NCBI GenBank assembly: GCA_964500775.1
Contig: CAZCQG010000005.1
Span: forward strand, 1-64,000
Origin: CAZCQG01 sp964500775
GTDB lineage: Bacteria > Campylobacterota > Campylobacteria > Campylobacterales > CAZCQG01
Length of the DNA: 64,000 nucleotides
Reading direction: 5' to 3'
Position 1 is the stretch's first letter. The number at the start of each line of letters is the position of its first letter. Below the pieces are notes generated by a model, which saw only the letters and a list, made by a program, of their open reading frames with translations, ran no database searches and was not told where the DNA came from. The position numbers were made by a program, and so were the translations under genes. Positions 26,160-34,828 of the stretch are shown piece after piece.

Positions 26160-26414
26160 ATGAAAAAGATTTTTTTAGTAGTTTTATTGTTGTGCGGTAG
26201 TCTCTTTGCACTCGTAGACATCAATAGTGCCTCCAAAGATGAGCTAATGAGCATAAAAGGGATAGGTGACAAAACAGCCGATCTCATCATAAAACAGAGA
26301 GATCAAAAATGTTTTGATAGTGTGGATGAGCTGACAAACATCAAAGGAATCGGCGCTAAAAAAGTGGAAGGTTTCAAAGAAGTTTTAGAAGCAAAGCCTT
26401 GCGATAAAAAATAG
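26160..26414 (+). CDS. comEA: ComEA-like helix-hairpin-helix DNA-binding protein
   Basis: 84 residues from ATG 26160, preceded by AAGGAG. A signal sequence (MKKIFLVVLLLCGSLFA) leads into DINSASKDELMSIKGIGDKTADLIIKQRD and DELTNIKGIGAKKVEGFKEVL, two helix-hairpin-helix motifs with the GIG turns typical of ComEA. The protein should bind double-stranded DNA in the periplasm during transformation uptake. Single-HhH-pair secreted ComEA proteins are the usual form in Campylobacterota. Two further in-frame codon runs upstream (to 26094) look non-coding. Confidence 0.85.
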   Translation: MKKIFLVVLLLCGSLFALVDINSASKDELMSIKGIGDKTADLIIKQRDQKCFDSVDELTNIKGIGAKKVEGFKEVLEAKPCDKK

Positions 26415-26417
26415 TAC

Positions 26418-26440
26418 TTGCTAGCCTTTTTGGCTAGCAA
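26418..26440 (+). terminator. Hairpin after comEA
   Basis: TTGCTAGCC and GGCTAGCAA form a perfect 9-base stem with a five-T loop, starting three bases after the comEA stop. A T-run does not follow, so termination is possible but not certain. Confidence 0.5.
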
Positions 26441-26469
26441 TGAAAATCTTATTCACTAAAGTATCCCTG

Positions 26470-26645
26470 CTATATATCCTTTAATTCTGCAACAAACGGT
26501 GCCCCTATCGAGGCTCCAAATATGACATATAGTATATTTGCATAAATCTTGTTACTTGTTCAAATCGTTTATCCATTTGCTCTAGGATGATTTTAATATC
26601 ATCTTTTGTGGCAGGTTTGTTTGCATAGGGATCAAAATATTATCT
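26470..26645 (-). pseudogene. Decayed small coiled-coil membrane protein gene
   Basis: Reading the minus strand by hand gives DPYANKPATKDDIKIILEQ followed by MDKRFEQVTR, a charged coiled-coil start without an ATG (a stop lies just upstream), ending at a TAG at 26505. Shifting frame inside the A/T-rich stretch continues as ANILYVIFGASIGAPFVAEL then KDI and a TAG at 26470, a membrane helix. Coiled coil plus C-terminal helix is the layout of a common small Campylobacterota protein ('KxDIKxxLEQMDKRFE'). Missing start and a frameshift indicate a pseudogene. Confidence 0.55.
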
Positions 26646-26713
26646 TTGCGTAAAATATATCACAATAAAGAAGGATTATATCGAAGAAATGAGGGAAAAA
26701 TCAAGAAAAAGTA

Positions 26714-26742
26714 TTTCACAAGAGGAGAAGCCTCTTGTGAAA
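26714..26742 (-). terminator. Rho-independent terminator of the porin gene
   Basis: A perfect 12-base stem (TTTCACAAGAGG with its complement) around a five-base loop, 12 bases past the porin stop. On the minus strand it is followed by a T-rich stretch (TACTTTTTCTTGATTTTT). Confidence 0.75.
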
Positions 26743-26753
26743 AGAAGAAGAGA

Positions 26754-28190
26754 TTAGAAGCTATATTTAACTTCTACTCTGAATTCGCTTACATCGTAGT
26801 CAAGGTTTGAATTAGCACCTACTGCAGAGTTAGCGTTTGTATCTACATCTACTGAACAATCAGCATAGTAAGAAGAGAATGTCCAGTTTTTGTTGTGCTT
26901 ATATGTAGCTCTCAATGTCCATTCGTTAGCTTCTACATTTCTAACTACGTTTGTAGTGTTGTTACCGTCAAGGTCGTTTTCCATTTTTGTATACTCAAGA
27001 CCAAGTGAAAGACCAGCTACTGCAGGTACTTCTGTGTCAAATTTTGCATACATTGTCGTTACTTCATCAACAAAAACGTCTGTGTATGAAGTATGTCCGT
27101 AGTTGATTACACCGTAGTTGTTAAGAACTGCAACAGCCATGTTAGCTTTAGCAAGTTCACCGGCACCGAAATACGCACCGTTATCTTCAAGAGCAAGGAA
27201 AGATACTGGGATAGAATCTTGTACTTTTCCAGATGAAGCTTCTGTTACGCTTCCACCGATTTGGTTAAGATAATCAGCAACACCTTTGTCTGCTTCAGCT
27301 TTTGTATAACCGAGTGTCAAAGAGAATATGTCATAACCAACTGTTCCTTGAACACCCCAGAAATCTGAATCAACACCGAATACAGGAACTTGACCTGTAG
27401 CAGTTACACCGTCGTTTGTAACGTTGTCATCAACTGAAGTTGAAGCATATTGTACGCCAAGACCTAATTTGATGCCATCTACTGTGTGACCCAAATCAAC
27501 TTGAGCAAATACGTTGCTAGCTGAGTTAGCTATGTCATGATACCAAACTTGTGCAGTTACAGGCTCATAGTTTACGATAGCAGCAAGTGCCAATACGTCG
27601 TTTGCACCAACGGCTTGACCGCTTGAAAGGTTTGTATCATCGTATTGTAGTGAAGCAGCAGGTGTAAGATCACCGTCTGTTACTAGCTCTGTAAGATAAA
27701 CAGCAACAAGTGTTGTGTTAGGTAGATCAGCATTGATTGCCCATAGACCGTTAGCTTTCATATCGTCAGTAAGAACTGAACCGATTGTTTTTTTACCGAG
27801 TATAGCTGTAGTTTTTGTGCTCTCAGGCGCATAAACCATATACATTTCTTGTACGTTGAACGCTGTTGCGTTTGTAGCTGTAGTACCGTCCGCAGCTTGG
27901 TTAGCTTCGTTAGCGTTATCATCAGTATCTTTGTATGTTACATTCAATACGCCTTGTAGGTTATCGGCCATAGGTGTTTTAAGTGTAAGACCTGATTTGA
28001 ACTCTTGTGCTCTGCTATCTGTGCTAGATGTACTTGAGTTAAGCTCTGTGCTTGTATCTGTCCATCTATATCTCATATAACCAGATGCGTCAACACCCTT
28101 GATAGCCTCTTCTAGGGGTTGTGCAAAAGACGCTGTAGAAAGCGAACCAAGAGCGATAACCGCTGCTAGACTGATTTTTCCTAATTTCAT
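26754..28190 (-). CDS. Major outer-membrane porin (MOMP-like)
   Basis: 478 residues. A signal peptide (MKLGKISLAAVIALGSLSTASFA) precedes a mature protein made of alternating short beta strands and polar loops, beginning LEEAIKGVDASGYMRYRWTDT, a typical first strand of the Campylobacterota MOMP/porin family, and ending in a strand with terminal Phe (EVKYSF), the Bam recognition signal. Loops are rich in Asn, Thr, Ser and Asp. It forms a general diffusion channel. Codon choice differs slightly from its neighbours, as expected for a highly expressed gene. Promoter and terminator are both visible. Confidence 0.85.
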   Translation of the reverse strand: MKLGKISLAAVIALGSLSTASFAQPLEEAIKGVDASGYMRYRWTDTSTELNSSTSSTDSRAQEFKSGLTLKTPMADNLQGVLNVTYKDTDDNANEANQAADGTTATNATAFNVQEMYMVYAPESTKTTAILGKKTIGSVLTDDMKANGLWAINADLPNTTLVAVYLTELVTDGDLTPAASLQYDDTNLSSGQAVGANDVLALAAIVNYEPVTAQVWYHDIANSASNVFAQVDLGHTVDGIKLGLGVQYASTSVDDNVTNDGVTATGQVPVFGVDSDFWGVQGTVGYDIFSLTLGYTKAEADKGVADYLNQIGGSVTEASSGKVQDSIPVSFLALEDNGAYFGAGELAKANMAVAVLNNYGVINYGHTSYTDVFVDEVTTMYAKFDTEVPAVAGLSLGLEYTKMENDLDGNNTTNVVRNVEANEWTLRATYKHNKNWTFSSYYADCSVDVDTNANSAVGANSNLDYDVSEFRVEVKYSF

Positions 28191-28231
28191 CCATTCTCCT
28201 TTTGTGTTTTTGAAATTAATTCAACGCAAAA

Positions 28232-28260
28232 ATTCTACACAAAAAAAATATAAAATACAA
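28232..28260 (-). promoter_or_regulatory. Promoter of the porin gene
   Basis: On the minus strand TTGTAT (28260-28255) and TAGAAT (28237-28232) are separated by 17 bases, and start 42 bases before the porin ATG. The spacer contains a run of eight T. A clear AAGGAGA ribosome site follows before the ATG. Confidence 0.65.
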
Positions 28261-28404
28261 TACTAAAATGGGTGATTTAGGGGAAAAAGCGTAATTATTT
28301 CGTGATAATCACGTATTTGGGTGCGAAAGTTCTAAGAGTATTATCGGCAAAAATCGTAAATGGGTAGTAAATATCTTTTAAGTATCTTTGTTATCATTGC
28401 TTTT

Positions 28405-29370
28405 ATGAAAAACATACTTAGTAAACTCTTCTATCTCTTTTTTATGCTTATGCTTATCTCGGCGATCTCGTTTTTAGCTATAAAACTAGCACCGAGTAGT
28501 TTTTTCGCCAGCGGGGAGCTCAATCCAAATATCACCGTAGAGGCAATAGAGCAACAAAGAGCCGTATATGGCTTGAACAAACCATTGAGTGCGCAATATG
28601 TCGCTTGGCTAGAGGCTTTTACTCGGTTTGATTTTGGGATTAGTTTCACTAGCGGTAGAAAAGTGAGCGAAGAGATAGCCGAACGCCTCCCTATTACATT
28701 GATGCTCAATCTTGTCAGCATGGCGTTTATTTTCCTTTTTTCCTTATATATGGGAATCAAAGCGGCGCTCTCTTACGGCGGAGGGTTTGATGGCTTTGCG
28801 AAAAAATTCTCCCTCCTCTCGTTTGCACTGCCTAGCTTTTATCTCGCGATACTTTTGGTACAGCTCCTCTCTTTACAGCTTGGACTTTTTCCCATCAGCG
28901 GTGTAGAAAGCGTGGAAAAAAAGGAGGGGTTTTCACATATTTTGGATGTAGCGTGGCATCTCTCTTTACCCATATTTGTTATGGTATTCGGTGGAATAGG
29001 GAGTTTGGCGATGTATATCCGTTCGCTCACGCTAGAGATACTCAAAAGTGACTACGTTTTCTATGCGAAAAGTCGCGGAATCGGCGGTTTTAAACTACTT
29101 AGAAGATATATTTTGCCAAATCTCTATCCGCCTATCATAACGATGCTCGGACTTTCACTACCCGGGATACTCGGCGGGAGTGTGATACTCGAATCATTAT
29201 TCGGGATAGAAGGGATGGGACTACTCTTTTATCAGAGTGCCCTCTCAAGAGACTATCCCGTGATAATGGGGATACTCATCATCGGGGCATTTTTGACGTT
29301 ATTGGGAAATATGCTTGCGGATTTGGCGCTACTCAAGATAAATCCGTTTTTCAAAAAGGGGAGAGGTTAA
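28405..29370 (+). CDS. Peptide-type ABC transporter permease (DppB/OppB-like), orphan
   Basis: 321 residues from ATG 28405 (MKNILSKLFYLFFMLMLISAISFLAIKLAP), the usual N-terminus; the longer frame from 28360 adds an unlikely extension. Family marks: LNLVSMAFIFLFSLYMGIKAA, SLPIFVMVFGGIGSLAMYIRSLTLEILKSDYVFYAKSRGI, which contains the EAA loop contacting the ATPase, then PGILGGSVILESLFGIEGMG. Six or so membrane helices. A DppC-type partner, ATPases and binding protein would be needed, yet none is adjacent: upstream is the porin, downstream nusA on the other strand. Neither candidate start has a good ribosome site. Confidence 0.82.
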   Translation: MKNILSKLFYLFFMLMLISAISFLAIKLAPSSFFASGELNPNITVEAIEQQRAVYGLNKPLSAQYVAWLEAFTRFDFGISFTSGRKVSEEIAERLPITLMLNLVSMAFIFLFSLYMGIKAALSYGGGFDGFAKKFSLLSFALPSFYLAILLVQLLSLQLGLFPISGVESVEKKEGFSHILDVAWHLSLPIFVMVFGGIGSLAMYIRSLTLEILKSDYVFYAKSRGIGGFKLLRRYILPNLYPPIITMLGLSLPGILGGSVILESLFGIEGMGLLFYQSALSRDYPVIMGILIIGAFLTLLGNMLADLALLKINPFFKKGRG

Positions 29371-30488
29371 TCCTTAAATAACTTCATCAGCGAACTCAAG
29401 TCTTTTTTCTCTTCGCCGCTCTCTTTTGTGCTATCACCCTCTTTTGTGATTCCTTCTACTTCTATGAGCTCTATCTCAAACCCCGTGAGCATTGAAGCGA
29501 GACGGATATTGATGCCGTTCTTGCCGATGGCTTTTGGCTTTTGATCGCTAGAAATAGTCACGATTGCTTTTTCATCTTCTATTTTGACGCTTTTTATGAG
29601 TGCGGGAGAGAGCGCTCTATGGACAAACATCTCCGGAATCGGTGAATACTCGATACAATCGATGCTCTCGTTTTTGAGTTCTTTGCTTACGGCGTTGATT
29701 CTCACCCCTTTGACACCGACGGTCGCACCGACGGGATCGATTTTTGGGCTTTGGCTAGTCACGGCGACTTTTGCCCGCTCACCGGGGATCCTCGCGCATC
29801 GCTCGATGATGACGTCACCGTCTTTGATCTCGGGAGATTCGAGATGCAAAAGCTCTTCGAGATATTTTGGGGTAGTTCGGCTTAGCTCTATGAATATCCC
29901 GTGTTTTTTGTCGATGCGTACGCTTTTGAGCACCGCGCGCACCACTTCGCCGACTTTGAATTTCTCCCCTTTGATTCTATTCTTTTTAGGCATTATCGCG
30001 CGCACTTCGTCTATCTCGACATATGTATTTTCTTCGTTATCCACGCGGACGACGCTTCCGTTGATGATCTTGCCGATGCGCGCTTTAAATTTGTCAAAGA
30101 GTTGGTCTTCGATGACCCTTTGGATATGAAATTCTAGCTCTTTATGGAGCATATTTGCGGCAGTTCGGCTCATATTATCGAGGCTTAGTTCGTATTTGAG
30201 CTCGTCGCCTATCTCCGCTTCCGCGCCTACTTCTTGGGCTTCTTTGATCGATATATAGTTTTCGGGGTCGCTTTGTAAACGCTCGTCATCTTCGCTTACT
30301 ACGCGTATAGTTTGAAAGAGTTTGAGCGATTTTGCTTTTTCGTCAAATTCGACTTCGTAGTTGAGATTGCTATCAAGTGTTTTCTTTGCGGTTTTTATGA
30401 CCGCATTTTTGATCGCCTCTTTGACTTTGTCTATCTTCAAATCTTTTTCATACGCCAATAAATCTACGATGTCGAGTATCTTTTCCAA
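29367..30488 (-). CDS. nusA: Transcription termination/antitermination factor NusA
   Basis: 373 residues. N-terminal RNA-polymerase-binding domain (ILDIVDLLAYEKDLKIDKVKEAIKNAVIK), S1 domain at about 130-200 (GKIINGSVVRVDNEENTYVEI), then KH1 and KH2 (RIPGERAKVAVTS, DPVGATVGVKGVRINAVSKEL, then IGKNGINIRLASMLTGFEIEL). No C-terminal acidic repeats, as is usual outside gammaproteobacteria. NusA modulates pausing, termination and antitermination and rRNA synthesis. It overlaps the convergent permease gene by four bases. Confidence 0.95.
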   Translation of the reverse strand: MEKILDIVDLLAYEKDLKIDKVKEAIKNAVIKTAKKTLDSNLNYEVEFDEKAKSLKLFQTIRVVSEDDERLQSDPENYISIKEAQEVGAEAEIGDELKYELSLDNMSRTAANMLHKELEFHIQRVIEDQLFDKFKARIGKIINGSVVRVDNEENTYVEIDEVRAIMPKKNRIKGEKFKVGEVVRAVLKSVRIDKKHGIFIELSRTTPKYLEELLHLESPEIKDGDVIIERCARIPGERAKVAVTSQSPKIDPVGATVGVKGVRINAVSKELKNESIDCIEYSPIPEMFVHRALSPALIKSVKIEDEKAIVTISSDQKPKAIGKNGINIRLASMLTGFEIELIEVEGITKEGDSTKESGEEKKDLSSLMKLFKD

Positions 30489-30541
30489 TGATTTTCCTTA
30501 AAAATTTTCGGGGATTTTCGGCTATTTTACCGCAAAGGGAC

Positions 30542-31288
30542 TTAAAGGATATTGTGCCACTGGGCAATGCTGACCCGCAAGCCGCTCGTGACGCTTTTGA
30601 CGCTATGAGAAAAATAGGGATTGCTAAAAAATGAAACAAGCTCGCCGCTTTGCGGTCGTAATTTTATCGGGTGCATCTCTGCATCAAACAGAAAATCAAA
30701 GCTCAAATCGCCGCCGTTAAATTCAAACTCCCCTTTTGGATTCCTCATATAGCTACTCAAAAAAAGTACGGTCGTGAGCTTTCTATGCAACGCAACGGGT
30801 TTGAATCCTACGAGACGTTTTTGCTTGTCGATGATCTCGCTGCAGTTATCGGAGTGGCGAATATAAAAGCACCCTTTATAATACAACAGAATCTGCGGCG
30901 TACCCGAACCTATGATACTGACGTTGAAGTAGCGCTCAATCGCACTTTTTTGAGGCTGCATCAAGGTATTATACGAATCTAAAAACGAATCATCGGGGAG
31001 GATATTATAAGTATTTCGTATCGCCGTATCTTTTTTTGGGATAATAAGCCCCTCATCACTTGAGATAATCCCTATCTTATTACCGTCCTCTTTATGAGAA
31101 TCAACATACTCTTGCAACACCGAGACGTTTTCGATCTTTCCCCGATAAAACGGATACTCCAAATACGGACTAGGTAATAGTTTCATCTCCGTAGGGACGA
31201 GAGATTCTAGCCATGTGAGCGGCATATAGGTTTTTTCGCTCACTTGGGTGAGGAGCCTGTTTTTGGAGGGTTTGAAAGGTTTGCTCAT
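30542..31288 (-). CDS. 2-oxoglutarate/Fe(II)-dependent dioxygenase family protein
   Basis: 248 residues. The C-terminal half has the double-stranded beta-helix signature: YIRHSDNC (His-x-Asp), then FNGGDLSF, a distal His in FSHSVKSV, and Arg in GLRVSIAQW, i.e. the HxD...H iron triad plus the 2-oxoglutarate-binding Arg of prolyl-4-hydroxylase-like enzymes. The substrate is unknown; the N-terminal about 120 residues may be a separate recognition domain. It stands alone between nusA and a toxin-antitoxin pair. Confidence 0.72.
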   Translation of the reverse strand: MSKPFKPSKNRLLTQVSEKTYMPLTWLESLVPTEMKLLPSPYLEYPFYRGKIENVSVLQEYVDSHKEDGNKIGIISSDEGLIIPKKDTAIRNTYNILPDDSFLDSYNTLMQPQKSAIERYFNVSIIGSGTPQILLYYKGCFYIRHSDNCSEIIDKQKRLVGFKPVALHRKLTTVLFLSSYMRNPKGEFEFNGGDLSFDFLFDAEMHPIKLRPQSGELVSFFSNPYFSHSVKSVTSGLRVSIAQWHNIL

Positions 31289-31353
31289 AGGGCGCCTTTA
31301 AAAATAGTGCGCCATTTTACACTATTCACGGGCAAAAATGTTATACTTTAGGG

Positions 31354-31599
31354 ATGAACGATTATATTTTTTCAAAACACGCACAAGATGTAATGCAACA
31401 CAGAGGACTTAGTGAAACCTTACTCCTTCAGTGCGTGCGTGCTCCCGATAGTATGGTTGCCGTAAGTGAAACGGAGGTGCATTATTTTAAGTTTATCGGC
31501 GGTGAGAAAAAATGTTTAAAAGTCGTAATTAATCAACAAACAAAAGTGATTGTTACGGCGTATTTTGATAGAAATGCCAATAAAAGAGGGTGCAAATGA
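31354..31599 (+). CDS. DUF4258-like putative toxin
   Basis: 81 residues: FSKHAQDVMQHRGLSETLLLQCVRAP...VHYFKFIGGEKKCLKVVINQQTKVIVTAYFDRN. The opening 'F(S/T)xHAxxxMxxRGxS' and closing 'vVTaYfdR' are the signature of DUF4258, small RelE-like folds that are often toxins. It overlaps the following DUF2283 gene by four bases (ATGA). Toxicity is inferred from family and arrangement. Confidence 0.75.
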   Translation: MNDYIFSKHAQDVMQHRGLSETLLLQCVRAPDSMVAVSETEVHYFKFIGGEKKCLKVVINQQTKVIVTAYFDRNANKRGCK

Positions 31600-31793
31600 A
31601 AATAAAATACGATGACACGACCGATGGGATTTTTTTCATAATCAAAGAGGGCGAATACTTTGAAAGCGAAGAGATAGAGCAAGGGGTCATCATCGATTAT
31701 GACAAAGATGAAAATATCCTTGCAGTAGAGATACTCGACTTTAAAAACAGAAAAAACGAGGTGGAGCTGCCGCTAAAGATAATAGCGGCTTAA
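31596..31793 (+). CDS. DUF2283 protein, probable antitoxin
   Basis: 65 residues from ATG 31596 (MKIKYDDTTDGIFFIIKEGEYFESEEIEQGVIIDYDKDENILAVEILD). 'KIxYDxxxDxxxI...G.iiDyDxdgnivgIEIL' is the DUF2283 pattern. In many genomes DUF2283 follows a DUF4258 gene and acts as its antitoxin. The GTG at 31590 is an alternative start; the ATG is preferred because it overlaps the toxin stop and follows GAGGG. Its end overlaps the convergent RND gene by four bases. Confidence 0.8.
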   Translation: MKIKYDDTTDGIFFIIKEGEYFESEEIEQGVIIDYDKDENILAVEILDFKNRKNEVELPLKIIAA

Positions 31794-34700
31794 ATCAACT
31801 CCCGCTCATATAATCTCCGCAATCTCGCATCTAACGGATAGAGAATTCTATAAAACACCGGAACGGCAAGGAGCGTGAGTAACGTAGAGCTAATAAGCCC
31901 GCCGATGATAGCCAAAGCCATCGGGCTATTTCCCTCCGCTCCCGCACCGCCGCCGAACGCCAAAGGAATCATCGCAAAAATCATCGCGCTTGAAGTCATA
32001 AGAATCGGACGCAAACGTTTTTCGCCTGCTTCTAGGAGGGCGGATTCTACGTCTTTACCCTCTTTTATCGCTTTATTCGCAAAGTCCACGACGAGAATCG
32101 CGTTTTTCCCTACCATCCCCAAAAGCAATATCACCCCTATCATCACAAAAAGCGAAAAGGGTTTACCGCTCAAAAATAGTGCCGTGACTACGCCTACGAA
32201 ACTAAGCGGCATCGAGATCATTATGATAAAAGGCTGGAGAAGCGATTCGTATAGTGCGGCGAGTATGAGATAGATAAGCACCGTCGCTAGTCCGACCGCC
32301 GCGGCAAAAGCCGCATTTGTCTCTGCCATACGCTCGATGTCGCCGACAAAACGATACGTATACCCCTCTTGCAATAACGAATCGCCCTGCTCTTCTACGA
32401 CCCGTACCACCTCATCGAGTGTTTGGGCGTAGAGATTTGCGGTGACCATGATTTTTCTCTCGCGATTAAAGCGGCGTATCGAAGCCACCCCTTCACTCTC
32501 TTCTATCTCTACAAGCCCTTCTAGCGAGATACTTTCGCCGTTTGCCCCTTGTATTTGCAGCCGTTTGAGATCATCGATATTTTCTCGAAATGCATCTTTT
32601 AAGCGGAGGGTGATGTCAAACTGTTTTCCCTCGTCTTCAAAGTTGCTTATCCCCCGCTCGCTCGAAAAAGCGGCATTGAGCAGCGAGGCGATTTCGCTAC
32701 TGCTTACTCCAAGACGCTTGGCATTTTCCCTTTTGAGCGTCACGACGATCTCGGGTTTGCCTAGCTCGTAATCCGTATCGATATTTACCGCTCCTTGGAT
32801 GCTTGAGAGGAGCGTCACGAATTTTTGGGAGATCGCTTCGATCTCTTTAAAATCTCCGCCGGTTATGACTATCTGTACGGGTGCGTTACTCTCGCCTGTC
32901 TCAAACGGAGGTACTTCTTCGATAGAAATAGTAAGCATATCAAGTCCGAGTTTCGCGACCGCGTCTCTGTATCTTTGGACGATCTCCTCTTGTTTCTCTT
33001 CCCTTTGGGCTACGGGGACGAGTTTGCAATAGATCTTGACTTTATTCACCTCTTTTGCCGCGTCGTATCCGATAGAGACCACTTTCGTGAGGATATTTGT
33101 ATCCTCGTTGAGCAGCCCGATTATGGGTGCGACATACTCTCTGCTTTTCTCCAAACTTGTCCCTAGCGGCGCTTTTACATATATTTGAAATTCACTATTG
33201 TCTTCCATCGGCACAAAATCGCCGCCGACGTATTTGACTATGACGCTAGTGCCGTACAATAGAGCGATGATTCCGAGAATCGTGATGACTTTATTTTTGA
33301 GGAGCGTGCGCAAAACCCGTACGTAAAAAGTATCAAAGGCTACGAAAAAGGGTTCGGTAGCGCGGTAAAAACGGCTCTCTTTTGCACTAAGCACCCGCGC
33401 TGCCACGCTTGGGACGAGCATGACCGCGACAAAATACGAGATAACTACGCCGCTTGCGACCGTCATCGCAAAGGAGTTAAAGAATTTCCCGACGATTCCG
33501 TCCATAAACGCCACGGGGACGAAAACCGCCAAAAGCACCGCTGAGATAGCGAGTATCGAAAACGCGATCTCTTTGATACCTTCAAACGAAGCTTGAAACG
33601 ATTCCATTCCGTGTTCGAGTTTTTTGGTGATATTCTCTATCACCACTATCGCATCGTCTATAAATATCCCGATAGCAAGCGTCAGTCCGATAAGAGTCAA
33701 TCTATTGAGATCATATCCGAGCCAATCAATAATGGCAAACGTCCCGATGATACTCGTAGGAATCGCCAAAGCCGAGACGATGGTAGCGGTGAGATTCCGC
33801 AAGAAAGCAAAAACGATAAGCACCGCCAAAATCGCACCATAAATGAGATCAAACGTGACGTTGTCGATATTGACCATAATCTTTTCGGATTTATCCTGCA
33901 CAAGGGTGAGTGTATACTCCTCTCCTGCGAGCTTCACGAGATCGGGATAGACTTTCTTCACCCCCTCTATCACCTCAAGCGAATTTTTTCCCGAGATCTT
34001 TTTGACTTCGATATTTACCCCTTGCACTCCATCGAGTGAAGCGTATGAATCTGCATCTTGCAAGGAATCTTCGATAGTCGCTATCTCCTTTAAAAGCACC
34101 CCGGGAAGTATCGAGATGTTTTTGAGCGCCTCTATGCTTTTGGCATCTCCCTCGGATTTGATGATGTATTCAAAATCGCTGTTTTTGACCTTGCCGCCGC
34201 CGGCTTTGAGATTCTCGCTACTGATGATATTTTGTAGTTGGCTTGCGCTTATGCGGTATTTATTGAGCATAAAAGGATCAAACGTGATTTTTATCTCTCG
34301 ATCACGATAGCCGACGATATTGACCTCGCCGACGTTTAAGATTCTTTGGAGTTTGGGCTTTATCTTTTCATCGGCTAAGCGCATCAGCGAAGCCATATCG
34401 CCGCTTTTTGAAGCGATGAAAAGATTGATCACCGCGCCGCTGGTGCCGAGTTTTTTTACGATAGGTTTCTCGACGTCGCTAGGGAGCGAAGCACTCCCTA
34501 TTTTATCGCGTACGTCGTTTACGGCTTCGTTTATATCTTTGGTGAGTTTAAACTGTACGACGACGCTGCTTAGTCCCGCATAGCTCGTAGAGGTGAGCTT
34601 GTCTATGCCGTCGATGCCGCTTAGGGCTTCTTCTATTTTATCGGTCACTTTTGATTCTACGCTTTCAGGATCTGCGCCGTAAAAGCTTGTCTGTACCGTC

Positions 34701-34828
34701 ACGACGGGAAAATCGATATTCGGATAGAGATCCACGGGCATCGTTTTAAACGAAATCAAGCCGAAAACGATAAAGCTCATAACCCCCATCAATGTGGTGA
34801 TAGGGCGATTGATGGCAAATCTATACAT
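31790..34828 (-). CDS. RND efflux pump inner-membrane transporter (AcrB/HAE1 type)
   Basis: 1012 residues. N-terminal cytoplasmic helix (MYRFAINRPITTLMGVMSFIVFGL), a porter loop with PNIDFPVVTVQTSFYGADPESVESKVTDKIEEAL, a second bundle with LTLIGLTLAIGIFIDDAIVVIENI (the proton-relay Asp pair in GIFIDDAIVV), a second porter half, and LLGMVGKNAILVVDFANKAIKEG near the end. It exports hydrophobic or toxic compounds with proton influx. It is the third gene of a tetR-MFP-RND operon (one-base overlap with the MFP gene). No TolC-type outer-membrane gene is in the operon. Confidence 0.93.
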   Translation of the reverse strand: MYRFAINRPITTLMGVMSFIVFGLISFKTMPVDLYPNIDFPVVTVQTSFYGADPESVESKVTDKIEEALSGIDGIDKLTSTSYAGLSSVVVQFKLTKDINEAVNDVRDKIGSASLPSDVEKPIVKKLGTSGAVINLFIASKSGDMASLMRLADEKIKPKLQRILNVGEVNIVGYRDREIKITFDPFMLNKYRISASQLQNIISSENLKAGGGKVKNSDFEYIIKSEGDAKSIEALKNISILPGVLLKEIATIEDSLQDADSYASLDGVQGVNIEVKKISGKNSLEVIEGVKKVYPDLVKLAGEEYTLTLVQDKSEKIMVNIDNVTFDLIYGAILAVLIVFAFLRNLTATIVSALAIPTSIIGTFAIIDWLGYDLNRLTLIGLTLAIGIFIDDAIVVIENITKKLEHGMESFQASFEGIKEIAFSILAISAVLLAVFVPVAFMDGIVGKFFNSFAMTVASGVVISYFVAVMLVPSVAARVLSAKESRFYRATEPFFVAFDTFYVRVLRTLLKNKVITILGIIALLYGTSVIVKYVGGDFVPMEDNSEFQIYVKAPLGTSLEKSREYVAPIIGLLNEDTNILTKVVSIGYDAAKEVNKVKIYCKLVPVAQREEKQEEIVQRYRDAVAKLGLDMLTISIEEVPPFETGESNAPVQIVITGGDFKEIEAISQKFVTLLSSIQGAVNIDTDYELGKPEIVVTLKRENAKRLGVSSSEIASLLNAAFSSERGISNFEDEGKQFDITLRLKDAFRENIDDLKRLQIQGANGESISLEGLVEIEESEGVASIRRFNRERKIMVTANLYAQTLDEVVRVVEEQGDSLLQEGYTYRFVGDIERMAETNAAFAAAVGLATVLIYLILAALYESLLQPFIIMISMPLSFVGVVTALFLSGKPFSLFVMIGVILLLGMVGKNAILVVDFANKAIKEGKDVESALLEAGEKRLRPILMTSSAMIFAMIPLAFGGGAGAEGNSPMALAIIGGLISSTLLTLLAVPVFYRILYPLDARLRRLYERELI

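Noticed and set aside
26418..26440. Hairpin after comEA as a full rho-independent terminator
   Set aside because: The stem is good but no T-run follows; kept only as a low-confidence terminator.
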